From assembly GCA_040388605.1 (NCBI GenBank), contig JAZKBN010000018.1:1-64000 (forward strand): a DNA stretch of 64,000 nucleotides, given 5' to 3'. Of the stretch, positions 36,201 through 42,860 are shown piece by piece. A program made the position numbers and the translations under genes. Below the pieces are notes generated by a model. The model saw nothing but the letters and a program-made list of their open reading frames with translations. It did not search any database and was not told the DNA's origin. How positions within the stretch are numbered: the first letter of the stretch is position 1; each line of letters opens with the position of its first letter. Source of the DNA: JAZKBN01 sp040388605 (GTDB lineage: Bacteria > Bacteroidota > Bacteroidia > Cytophagales > Flexibacteraceae).

Positions 36201-37845
36201 AGAAATACCCGCCAACGTATAGGGTATTGCCGTCGGGAATCATGCAAAGCGTCAGGTAAGATGCATTGGGGTTAAATGCAGTAATTACAGTACCGGAAGC
36301 AGGATCAAGTGCGCAAAGGTAGCTGCGACTTGTTCCGGCAATGGTTGTAAAATCACCGGCAACGTAAAGCCTGGCATTAATGTATTGGAGGTCGTAAACG
36401 TATCTTCCCGCATTTGGGTTCCAGGATGTGGCAGTTCCGTCTGTAGGGTCTAAAGCGGCAATGTAATTGCGTGTGGTGGTACCAATACCTGTGAAGAAAC
36501 CACCTGCATAAACTGTATTGCCATCTGAGGTTACGGTCATTACCTTATTGTTCACAAGCGGATACCATGATGTTGCCTTACCGGTGCCTGCGCTCAGGCA
36601 GGCCAGGTTGCTGCGCGGCGTACCGCCAACACTTGTAAAGCCACCTCCAATAAAAATCCTGGTTCCGCTGGTACTCATTGTAAACACTTCATTATCTGCG
36701 CTGCCGGGTAACATGGTTTCAGCCCCGGTGGCGGTATTGAATGAGGTGCAATACATGCGGGCCTCAGCATTTGTGGTGCCTGAAAGGCTGAACTTTCCGC
36801 CAACATACAGCGTAGTTCCTGACAGCGCAATTGAGTTGATAATGGTTGAGTATTGAGGATCTCGCAAACGAGCGGGCGACCATGAACCTGCAAGCCCTGT
36901 GGCTGTATCAATTGCAGCAATGTTGTAGTGATTTACATTGCTCACTGCAGTGAACCAACCACCAATATACAGTGTTCGGCCCGAACGAACCATGCAGTTA
37001 ACTGTGCTTGAGGGCTGCCCTGTGAAAGTAGGGGTACATACACCGGTGCCTGTATCAATTGAAGCAAGGTTGTTATGAAAATCTCCGCCAACAAGCGCAA
37101 AGCCACCACCTACGAAAATCTTACGTCCGGCAGTAAGCAGGCACTTAACCTCATCGTCGGGACCGGGGTTCCAGTTAGAGGCAGTGTTGCTTGATATATC
37201 GAGCTTTGCCAGGTAGGGGCGGGCACGGTTACCAATATTGGTAAATTTGCCGCCTACGAAAATACGGCGTCCGTAGCCGGCAATTGCCTGCACAACTGCG
37301 TTCGCATTTGGGTTCCAGGAAGAAGCCTGGCCTGTGGCCGCATCAATGGCAGCAATATAGTTTCGGGTTAGGCCACCAATGTTCCTGAACGAACCGCCTG
37401 CATACAAGGTTCCGTTAAGCAGTGCAAGGGTATAAACCGCACTGTCTGCGGCAGGTAAGAAATTGGGATCTACTGAAAAATCACTCATAATGTGGCAGAG
37501 ATAATCCAGGTTCTGACCGGCAACTTTTTTAAATGCGCCGCCTAAGTACCAGCCGCCGTTACCATCGGCTATGCTTACATTTATACGCCCGCCTTCAATT
37601 TCAGGGAAACCGGTTTGCAAAGCACCCGTACTGCCTGTTATTACTGCTCCGGCACCGGTATGCGGACCAACATAAGTGAATTCACCGCCTATATACACCT
37701 TATCACCTGTTCTGTGAATATCATTTACCTGTCCGTTGGTTTGCCACATGGCGCTGTCGGCAAGTTGGGCAAAAGATGCAGGTGCCGAAAAAAGAAAGAC
37801 CAGGGCAATAAGCAAGGCCCGGAGGTTATGTATTGGTTTTATCAT
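33211..37845 (-). CDS. Giant secreted T9SS-sorted protein: propeller-type repeats, IPT/TIG, Ig-like repeats
   Basis: A 1544-residue exported protein. After the signal peptide (cleavage after SFAQ) come 14 repeats of about 45-60 residues, each with a (V/I/A)(G/A)G.F core and a following 'A.D..TG....W.PN' strand, consistent with two seven-bladed propellers. An IPT/TIG domain (GTAVTITGVGFAGATAVSFGG) sits near residue 735-810. Then come eight homologous Ig-like modules, each with FC.G.SV.L.S..., W(S/N)(N/T)G.TT, a G.Y.V strand and a closing C.S. A divergent ninth Ig module (SYQWFLDGREIPG) and a type A T9SS C-terminal sorting domain (LSPNPTGRYFRVTG...) end the protein. It is likely a surface adhesin or secreted sensor scaffold. 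It is monocistronic and ends at a strong terminator. Confidence 0.88.
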   Translation of the reverse strand: MIKPIHNLRALLIALVFLFSAPASFAQLADSAMWQTNGQVNDIHRTGDKVYIGGEFTYVGPHTGAGAVITGSTGALQTGFPEIEGGRINVSIADGNGGWYLGGAFKKVAGQNLDYLCHIMSDFSVDPNFLPAADSAVYTLALLNGTLYAGGSFRNIGGLTRNYIAAIDAATGQASSWNPNANAVVQAIAGYGRRIFVGGKFTNIGNRARPYLAKLDISSNTASNWNPGPDDEVKCLLTAGRKIFVGGGFALVGGDFHNNLASIDTGTGVCTPTFTGQPSSTVNCMVRSGRTLYIGGWFTAVSNVNHYNIAAIDTATGLAGSWSPARLRDPQYSTIINSIALSGTTLYVGGKFSLSGTTNAEARMYCTSFNTATGAETMLPGSADNEVFTMSTSGTRIFIGGGFTSVGGTPRSNLACLSAGTGKATSWYPLVNNKVMTVTSDGNTVYAGGFFTGIGTTTRNYIAALDPTDGTATSWNPNAGRYVYDLQYINARLYVAGDFTTIAGTSRSYLCALDPASGTVITAFNPNASYLTLCMIPDGNTLYVGGYFWDMNGTGRRGLAALNINTGAVLPNYNPDTYLGVAIAVGPVQDMVKIGNTIYAAGEFRFVGGQPRNYLAAVNATTGALRSWNPNADAMVYKLSARGNKLYAAGVFTNVGGRARAGFAELDTATGAASAWDLGAKPIGTTSLSANAILTGPDYIYVGGRFSSIAGRNRIGFAKIGPSDALSVLSFIPATGTFGTAVTITGVGFAGATAVSFGGVPATSFTVISDTEIRAVVSGGATGVVSVTSAGGTASSATVFTYCALSTPVITVTGARSFCEGGSVTLTSSATANNIWSTGATTRTITVTESGDYSVSVFSGPCLSQASTAVTVTVNPVPLVPTITAGSATTFCSGDAVRLTASSPEVLWSNGQTTQSIDVIASASVTVRGVSAGCTSAVSSPVVVTVNPLPARPTVTADAPLAFCAGNSVTLTSSSAAAYLWSNGAATRSITIGESGTYTVQTIANGCTSQPGTESIVTVTQNPAAPTITYTGSLRFCQGDSIQLSSSAPTGNIWSTGETSQSIWARIGGEYTVRAFNGSCSSSLSSIISVTVDPAPVPVITVSNGLLNICSDGNDSLTFNSSIFTASAFIWSHGVTTRDPSIRIGQSGTYTLRSVSANGCTSAASAPVTVNITITPNAPAITYNGSLRFCEGDSAELVSISPHNVIWTNGATTATTFVKTSGTYFVRAHIGQCTSIVSIGLVVVAVPRPQVPVIEASGALNICEGSTVRLSSSNAGATQYIWSTGEQTRSIVSAAAGTYSVRTINAAGCTSLSSEAVTVTLNPLPATPSVSNTGSLTLCAGDSVKLISSSPVGNLWSTGDTNATVVIRTPGSYTVRVQALVCTGASSAVVAVTMATPVAVPVISYNGLTLSAGVPAASYQWFLDGREIPGANGQTLVPASIGSYTVVVTDENNCRSQVSEPYLITGTYKAIGQAVLQLSPNPTGRYFRVTGLPGIHQADIYNMLGQKVQTAQSGTGLDIDLGLLPAGIYEVHIAGKSLRLVKNQ

Positions 37846-38024
37846 AAACAGAGAAGTACCGGCTGTAAGGTTTAGTTAAATACAGTGAGCAATTTAAGCA
37901 TTTTAGAACTCGGAATAAGACTAAAGACACTTATTCCAAGACAAAGGTTGGAAAGCCGGGGCAAAAAAGATCAATTATTTTGGTAACATCGGCTGTTATA
38001 TCCATTTAAACCCTTACATGAATT

Positions 38025-38160
38025 GTACTTTAACATCCTGGTAATTCACATTGAAGCTGCACTGTTTTGGTCTCAGGTTCAGGAACTTGGGTAAAGGCAG
38101 GTATAAAAGGCTGCCAAGGTAAGAATGCCTGGTAATTATATAAGGTCCGGCTTGGGCCAA
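38025..38160 (-). pseudogene. Degenerate fragment of an excisionase-type HTH gene
   Basis: The minus strand here is homologous to part of the intact HTH gene at 42057-42617 (its 42205-42350 region). Over one 25-residue stretch 14 positions are identical (FIPA..QV.EP...T.QL..EL..C). Nucleotide similarity continues on both sides (for example ...ATAAAAGGCTGCCAAGG against ...ATAAAAAGGCTGTCAAGG). The HTH domain, start and C-terminus are missing and a stop truncates it, so this is a remnant of a related mobile element. Confidence 0.8.
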
Positions 38161-38299
38161 CGCTCAATGTAAAAATGTCGCTCAGATACATTAAAATAAA
38201 AAGGTAATAATAAAATAAATCAAACACTTAAACCGAACAGGGAACCGAGGATTTGGCAATTGAAAATAAAGGTGTGTTTAGGAGGCTTTTTCCCTGCCA

Positions 38300-38854
38300 T
38301 TATTCACTTTTTTGGTAATGCAGGGCAATGGGACCGGATTTAAATACCCGAGTGTGCTCCAATTTGAAGTTGAGTTTTTCAGGAACGCTGAAGTTCTCGA
38401 ATAAGCGCTTGCCGTCACCTACAAGAACAGGGTGGATAATTAAATAAAGTTCATCGATAAGGCCAAGTGCCAGCAAGCCGGGAAGCAGTACGGTGCTGCT
38501 CAACGCGATCTTCTTTCCGGGTTGTTGCTTTAATTCGCGGATCAGTGCTTCGGGATTTTCACTTACAATTTTTGTGTTTTCAGGAACACTTTTAAGTGTA
38601 CGCGAAACCACGATTTTTTCAATAGGGGTCATGGCCTCAGCAAATGCAATGTCGCAGGGAGTACCCGTCCGGTTTTTGACAACATCAGGCCAATAAGGAA
38701 CCATTAACTCATACGTTTTACGGCCATAGACAATCAGTCCTGTGTCCAGCATTAGGCTTGTAAAATAGTCCATGAGTTCATTATCAGGGTTGGCAAAGTT
38801 GTGATCATAACAGCCGTCGATGCTGATATTCATTGCAAACATTACTTTTCTCAT
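38300..38854 (-). CDS. Dihydrofolate reductase-like (RibD C-terminal domain) protein
   Basis: A 184-residue protein of the RibD_C/DHFR-fold family. Family features are the N-terminal MRKVMFAMNISIDG strand, LIVYGRKTYELM, KIVVSRTL, KKIALSSTVLLPGLL and DELYLIIHPVLVGDGKRLF. These are stand-alone NADPH-dependent reductase-like proteins of unknown substrate, distinct from housekeeping folate reductase. It is minus strand and sits between the HTH remnant and the accessory tract. It may be cargo or ordinary chromosomal; composition does not decide. Confidence 0.9.
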   Translation of the reverse strand: MRKVMFAMNISIDGCYDHNFANPDNELMDYFTSLMLDTGLIVYGRKTYELMVPYWPDVVKNRTGTPCDIAFAEAMTPIEKIVVSRTLKSVPENTKIVSENPEALIRELKQQPGKKIALSSTVLLPGLLALGLIDELYLIIHPVLVGDGKRLFENFSVPEKLNFKLEHTRVFKSGPIALHYQKSE

Positions 38855-39387
38855 AGGTTGTAGGTTGGCTGATTAATTTCAGGCTTAATTTTAAGAAATT
38901 TTTCTTTGAATACTTCAGGAAAGAAGATTTTTTTCGGCCTGAAACGGAGCTGCTTGAATCGGTTTTTAGTTTAAACAACTGTTGGCCCGTATGCTTTAAA
39001 TCACTGTTATTTTCGTAATTCCTTGCACAATCTTGGTTTGGAGGCTTTTGGTCGGTTAGGCTTAGGGAATTTTAGGTGCTGAGGTTCAGGGAGGGGTATA
39101 ATTATTTTCCCCTATACATAAAGTAACTTAACCTCATTATCAGATACTTATAAAAATTACGTACAAATGGCGTACAAAAATGTATGAAAGACCCGGTTTT
39201 AGGCTGAAAACACCCTTCGGACCTTCCAATTTCTTAACAGTAGTTATCGGCTAAGGCACCCTACAAAACTTACTTTAACCGGCAGGTTCAATGCTTATCC
39301 CCCTGCTGTTATCAGTTTTGAATTATACGGTAACTTAGTTCTGTTACTAATACTTTCATACGCTCTTTTAATGAAGAATGAATTGCG
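38855..39387. other. 533-bp non-coding stretch at the left side of the accessory tract
   Basis: No open frame with recognisable features. It contains CCCTATACA (39110-39118), a 9-base match to the 3' end of mnmE (42867-42875), and the 20-bp repeat copy at 39159-39178. Confidence 0.5.
39159..39178. repeat. 20-bp direct repeat, left copy
   Basis: ACGTACAAATGGCGTACAAA occurs here and identically at 42719-42738, in the same orientation 3,560 bp away. Each copy is itself two GTACAAA units 11 bp apart. A nearby CAGATACTTATA (39141-39152) also matches CAGGTACTTATA at 42809-42820 in 11 of 12 bases. It could be an arm-type recombinase site or iteron of an integrated element. Confidence 0.75.
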
Positions 39388-39933
39388 TTAAATATTCCCT
39401 AAGTAAACTGCATAACCTCCTTCTGGGGTCCAATAAATTGGCCCGTTAACTGTAAAAGGTATTGGGAATACAACAGTTGTAGTATGGGTTAACATTGGGT
39501 TCAAAGTTTCAAAAGTAAGACCGTAGCCCTCAGCCAAAATAGTTTCAGGCATATCGTATTTGTAAGCCCTCCCTCCGTTATACAAGGTAACGTATCCGCA
39601 TCCGCTTAAAACCCTTCCCTCGCTGCTTTCATTATAATAGGAAATGTTAACTTGAACGAAGCGGGTTCCTTCCCTTTTACCAATTGAGGAGAACTCATTG
39701 CCCGTATTTATTCTTTTGGAATGGCCCCAATAGTTTGCCTTTACCAAAAAGTACCCTGTTCTTTGGTAATCCCCTTTTCGATAGAACTGTTGAGGCTCAC
39801 TATTTGAATCAGCCTGGTTATTATCGCCAACTACTATATTTATTAAAGAGCAAACTATAATTGTAGCTATTGTAACAACTATTAGCTGTTGGGGCCCTGA
39901 AAGGGATTTTAACTTTGTAATTAGCTTTTTCAT
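39388..39933 (-). CDS. Membrane-anchored protein with DUF4352-like extracytoplasmic domain
   Basis: From the ATG at 39933 (MKKLITKL) it has 181 residues. The frame extends upstream to 40020 but the added part has no merit. A single membrane helix (about 16-35: LIVVTIATIIVCSLINIVVG) is followed by a polar linker and a beta-sandwich-like domain (YFLVKANYWG, FVQVNISYYNESSE, YVTLYNGGRAYKYDMPE) resembling DUF4352/Telokin-like domains. Function unknown. It lies between the left 20-bp repeat and the IS remnant, so it may be cargo of the accessory element. Confidence 0.6.
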   Translation of the reverse strand: MKKLITKLKSLSGPQQLIVVTIATIIVCSLINIVVGDNNQADSNSEPQQFYRKGDYQRTGYFLVKANYWGHSKRINTGNEFSSIGKREGTRFVQVNISYYNESSEGRVLSGCGYVTLYNGGRAYKYDMPETILAEGYGLTFETLNPMLTHTTTVVFPIPFTVNGPIYWTPEGGYAVYLGNI

Positions 39934-40498
39934 GTTGTTTTGCGTAAAAATGAAGGCGCGGAAACTTGATATACCCGCCCTCAGAGGCACCGCCAAGCGC
40001 CTATACAGCAAGGCAACCAAGCCCCACGCCTATGGCATGAGGTATTTGGCTGTCCTTCGCTGTAATTGGAGTTTTTGGCGGTTTCCTGAGGGCGAAGAGG
40101 TTAGCAAATACTACCCTGTAAGTCTTTTCCGTTCTACTTCATTCTGTTGGTTAAAATTTGTTTAAGCGTCAAATGTAGCAATAAAGGGCATACAACGTCA
40201 ATGGCTAAAAGCCGTACCTTTTACTTGCTTAGAATAATTACAAATAAGGCATATTGCACAGCCAATAAATTTGAGTGTGGAAATCAGCATTAAGCAATTA
40301 CAAATTCATACCCAAAGGATAAGTACAACTGAAATAATTAAAAAAGGAACAAAACGCTAAAGTATTCAATGCTTATTATAGTGAGCTATTAGAATAATAC
40401 AATGTTATTTGGTCCGCAAAAGCCCGGAATAGGGAATAAGCAATATGAAATTATGGCACCTTATAGAACAATCTTAGGTTTTAATGCACTAAATGTCA
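39934..40498. other. 565-bp AT-rich stretch without a supportable gene
   Basis: Both strands are broken by frequent stops, and no recognisable domain or RNA gene was seen. It separates the DUF4352-like gene from the truncated DUF6965-like gene. Confidence 0.5.
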
Positions 40499-40680
40499 TT
40501 AACCGTACTCCAATTGCTGTATAACCTGCATGAATTGCATTAAGCCGTTAAGGTATTGTAAGCTGTAATCATTGGATAACATACTTCTAAGGGAGGCAAA
40601 CCTGCTTGCGACAAACTTAGCAGGCTCTTGTAATACCTGCCCTGGGCATAATTGTATTGGCCCCTTTGGTAATGTGGATA
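40499..40680 (-). pseudogene. DUF6965-like gene truncated by the IS21 end
   Basis: The minus-strand frame ending at a TAA at 40499-40501 reads ISTLPKGPIQLCPGQVLQEP..., AKFVASRFASLRSML, then LNGLMQFMQVIQQLEYG. It matches the pattern of the short DUF6965 proteins (G..LP.GP.QL.P...I.....FV.S). These are common small genes on Bacteroidota mobile elements. No start codon is available: the frame runs into the IS21-type repeats at 40689-40723, so the N-terminus was lost there. Too short and lacking a start for an automatic call. Confidence 0.6.
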
Positions 40681-41440
40681 TACCAATAAAAATGACCCCA
40701 GTTCGCCGGTTGAAAATGACCCCTCAGAGTTAGGGTTTAAAAAGAACGTAAGTTAATGTACGGACAGCCTTCTGAGGGCGTGTGTTTTTATGAGTTAGTG
40801 GTTGTTGGTTTTACAAAAATACGTTTTCTGTTTTAGAGTTTCTGCGCCTGAGCGATTCTCCGTAAAGTTCGACCCTTAATGAATGATGCACGATGCGGTC
40901 GAGGATGGCGTCGGCGATTGTTTTATCACCGATTATATCATACCATTCCTTAACCGGTATCTGCGAAGTAACCACTGTGGAACGCTTCTGGTGCCTGTCC
41001 TCGACGATATCAAGCAGGGTTGCCCTGCTTTGCGCATCAAAGGGCTGTATGCCGAAGTCGTCGAGGATCAGAAGCTGCTGACGTTCAAGCTTTGTTACTA
41101 CCTTCATATAGGAGCCGTCAGCCTTGGCCATCTTCAGCCTGGCAAAGAGCTTCGGGGTACTTGCATAAAATACCCTATAGCCTAATATACAGGCTTGGTG
41201 ACCGATGGCCGAAGCGATATAGCTTTTACCGATACCTGTGCTGCCGGTAATCAGCAGGTTCTCGTTACGGCCAACAAAGGTGCAGTCCGCAAGGCGCATG
41301 ACCTGATTCCGGTCGATACTGCGGTCCGCATGGTAATGAATGTTCTCAACCGATGCCTTATAGCGGAACTTCGCGTACATAATGGTGCGTTCGATGCGTC
41401 TGTTCTGGCAGGCCGGCGGGTCGGTTTCCCGGTTTCAGGG
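40675..41440 (-). mobile_element. IS21-family insertion sequence remnant
   Basis: It contains an N-terminally truncated istB (40811-41380) and one IS end. The end shows two copies of AAAATGACCCC (40689-40699 and 40713-40723, 24 bp apart), the multiple short terminal repeats typical of IS21 elements. istA, the other end and the first part of istB are missing, so the element is dead. The exact boundaries are uncertain; the left one is probably near 40675-40690. Confidence 0.75.
40811..41380 (-). pseudogene. istB: Truncated IS21 helper ATPase
   Basis: 189 residues are open from the ATG at 41380. Homology to IstB continues upstream of that ATG (QNRRIERTI) until a stop near 41440, showing that about 60-70 N-terminal residues are gone. 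The AAA+ core is intact: Walker A GSTGIGKS, Walker B LLILDDFG, sensor region VTSQIPVKEWYDIIGDKTIADAILDR. Without istA and the N-terminal domain it cannot support transposition. It has no function in its present state unless in trans. Confidence 0.85.
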
Positions 41441-41530
41441 TGCTGAATAGCGGGGTAAAAATCTAAATATAAACGCTCCCGGCCTTTAGAAATGGCCTCT
41501 TTGCGAAGGGTTACTTTTATTGCCTTTGCC

Positions 41531-42055
41531 TTACTCTTTTTCTTTTGTTATGAAACCAATGCGGGGTCTTTCAGCCTGTGAGATTGCATTCCTGTCCTTT
41601 TCGAGCAGGTAGTTTATGGCCTCTATTACGTCCTTAAATTGTTGGTCGTACCTGCTTTCAAGCTCATGCAGCTTTGCGGTTAAATCTTTGTGAGTTAGGG
41701 CATACTGCCTCAGGAACACAAAGGCCCGTACAATAGAAATATTTACCTGTATGGCCTTAGGGCTGTTCAGGACACTTGCAAGCATAGCAACACCCTGTTC
41801 AGTAAAGGCAAAAGGATTGAACTTGCTGTGCTTTCCCCTTCCGGTTTCTAAGATCACAATTTGTGATCTTAAAGAGTTATACTCTTCCCTTGTGAGTTCA
41901 AACATGAAATCTTCGGGGAAACGGTCAAGGTTGCGCCTTACAGCCTGCTTAAGCGCCCTTGTTTCCGTTTCATAGAGTTCGGCAAGGTCGAAATCAAGCA
42001 TTACCCTTTGGCCCCTCAATTCATAAATTTTACGTTGTACGGCTTGTAACTGCAT
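41531..42055 (-). CDS. ORF6N domain protein (phage/plasmid-type DNA-binding)
   Basis: 174 residues. The N-terminal ORF6N domain (about 1-85) is unmistakable: Y.LRGQRVMLDFDLAELYETETRALKQ, NLDRFPEDFMFEL, then FAFTEQGVAMLASVL. A helical C-terminal region follows (ALTHKDLTAKLHELESRYDQQF). Such proteins are carried by phages, plasmids and integrative elements and are thought to bind DNA; precise roles are unknown. Its ATG is 1 bp beyond the stop of the HTH gene, so the two form an operon on the minus strand. Confidence 0.9.
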   Translation of the reverse strand: MQLQAVQRKIYELRGQRVMLDFDLAELYETETRALKQAVRRNLDRFPEDFMFELTREEYNSLRSQIVILETGRGKHSKFNPFAFTEQGVAMLASVLNSPKAIQVNISIVRAFVFLRQYALTHKDLTAKLHELESRYDQQFKDVIEAINYLLEKDRNAISQAERPRIGFITKEKE

Positions 42056-42056
42056 A

Positions 42057-42617
42057 TCAGCTAATTTTTTGAATGAAAACTTTATCTATAAGAACCTGGG
42101 GCACATAAGCATACCTGCCGTTCCTGTACTTAGGTATTTTATTCCTGAACAGGAGTTTACTAAGTGCCTTATCCGTTATTCCGAATTTGGCCCGTACCTG
42201 CTCTGTGCTGTAACATTCCGATAATTCATAATGAAGTTGCTCTGTTACAGGGTCAGGTTCTGAAACCTGAGGAATGGCAGGAATAAAAAGGCTGTCAAGG
42301 TCGGAACGCCTTACAATTGTACGCGTTCCGGCTTTGGCTGCAAGCAGTTGACCCCTTGCTATCATTCTATACACTGTCCATCGGCTTAAGCCTAATAGCT
42401 TGCAGGTATCGGGAACGCTTAGAAATGCCTTTGCCTTTAACTCATCAATGGGCCTTTCCTTTGCTTTAACTGTTTCTGTATTGCTTGCTTCAATTTTTTC
42501 TGCCCTCTTGCGGGCCTTGTAAGCACGCTTAGAACATACATTGCCGCAATACTGTGTAGTTGTAGTTTGAGCAGTAAATTCATTCCCGCAAAGACTGCAA
42601 ATGCGTTGTAACCTCAT
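42057..42617 (-). CDS. Excisionase-type HTH protein with N-terminal zinc finger
   Basis: 186 residues. An N-terminal C-x2-C...C-x3-C finger (CSLCGNEF, YCGNVCSKR) precedes a basic linker. A MerR/excisionase-like HTH (about 64-110: FLSVPDTCKLLGLSRWTVYRMIARGQL.A...GTRTIVRRSDLD) follows, and then a second HTH-like segment (YSTEQVRAKFGITDKALSKLLFRNKIP). Proteins of this kind sit next to tyrosine integrases on Bacteroidota elements, but no integrase gene remains here. It is the first gene of an operon with the ORF6N gene. Its start codon overlaps one copy of ATTTCGCCC, and a four-fold repeat array sits immediately upstream, a likely autoregulatory or recombination site. Confidence 0.88.
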   Translation of the reverse strand: MRLQRICSLCGNEFTAQTTTTQYCGNVCSKRAYKARKRAEKIEASNTETVKAKERPIDELKAKAFLSVPDTCKLLGLSRWTVYRMIARGQLLAAKAGTRTIVRRSDLDSLFIPAIPQVSEPDPVTEQLHYELSECYSTEQVRAKFGITDKALSKLLFRNKIPKYRNGRYAYVPQVLIDKVFIQKIS

Positions 42618-42676
42618 TTCGCCCTAATTGTAGCATTGTGTAGCAAAGTGTAGCCATGTGTAGCAGAATTTCGCCC
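42616..42676. repeat. Four 10-bp TGTAGCA iterons between two ATTTCGCCC copies
   Basis: TGTAGCA starts at 42629, 42639, 42649 (as TGTAGCC) and 42659, exactly 10 bp apart, so all face the same side of the helix. The array is flanked by direct repeats ATTTCGCCC at 42616-42624 and 42668-42676. The left copy overlaps the start of the HTH gene. Confidence 0.85.
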
Positions 42677-42690
42677 AAACCCGTTTTGAC

Positions 42691-42738
42691 GTACAAAATC
42701 AGGGGGTACAAATTTTTGACGTACAAATGGCGTACAAA
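42691..42738. repeat. GTACAAA iterons including the right copy of the 20-bp repeat
   Basis: GTACAAA starts at 42691, 42706, 42721 and 42732 (spacings 15, 15 and 11). The last two form ACGTACAAATGGCGTACAAA (42719-42738), identical to 39159-39178. The array lies about 125 bp from the 3' end of mnmE. Confidence 0.8.
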
Positions 42739-42860
42739 TATAAACACAAAAAACCTATAACAACACGCAAGAACCAAATAAAGTAAAAAAGGTAACAGCA
42801 AAGTAAATCAGGTACTTATACCCAAATATTACCCTTTTGTTACCTGCATTTTTATGGCGG

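Noticed and set aside
33211..37845. Repeats that might be a CRISPR array or satellite
   Set aside because: The periodicity is protein-level: in-frame, diverged Ig-like and propeller repeats within one open reading frame.
38030..38227. Intact 65-residue gene
   Set aside because: Its C-terminal part is homologous to the middle of the HTH gene at 42057-42617 while the rest is unrelated, so it is a remnant rather than a complete gene.
39286..39296. GGTTCAATGC-like T-arm suggesting a tRNA remnant
   Set aside because: No acceptor, D or anticodon stems can be built around it.
39932..40165. 77-codon plus-strand frame near the DUF4352-like gene
   Set aside because: No recognisable features; it overlaps the opposite-strand gene start and lacks a promoter.
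42580..42801. 73-codon minus-strand frame across the repeat arrays
   Set aside because: It overlaps the start of the HTH gene in another frame and is generated by the TGTAGCA and GTACAAA repeats.
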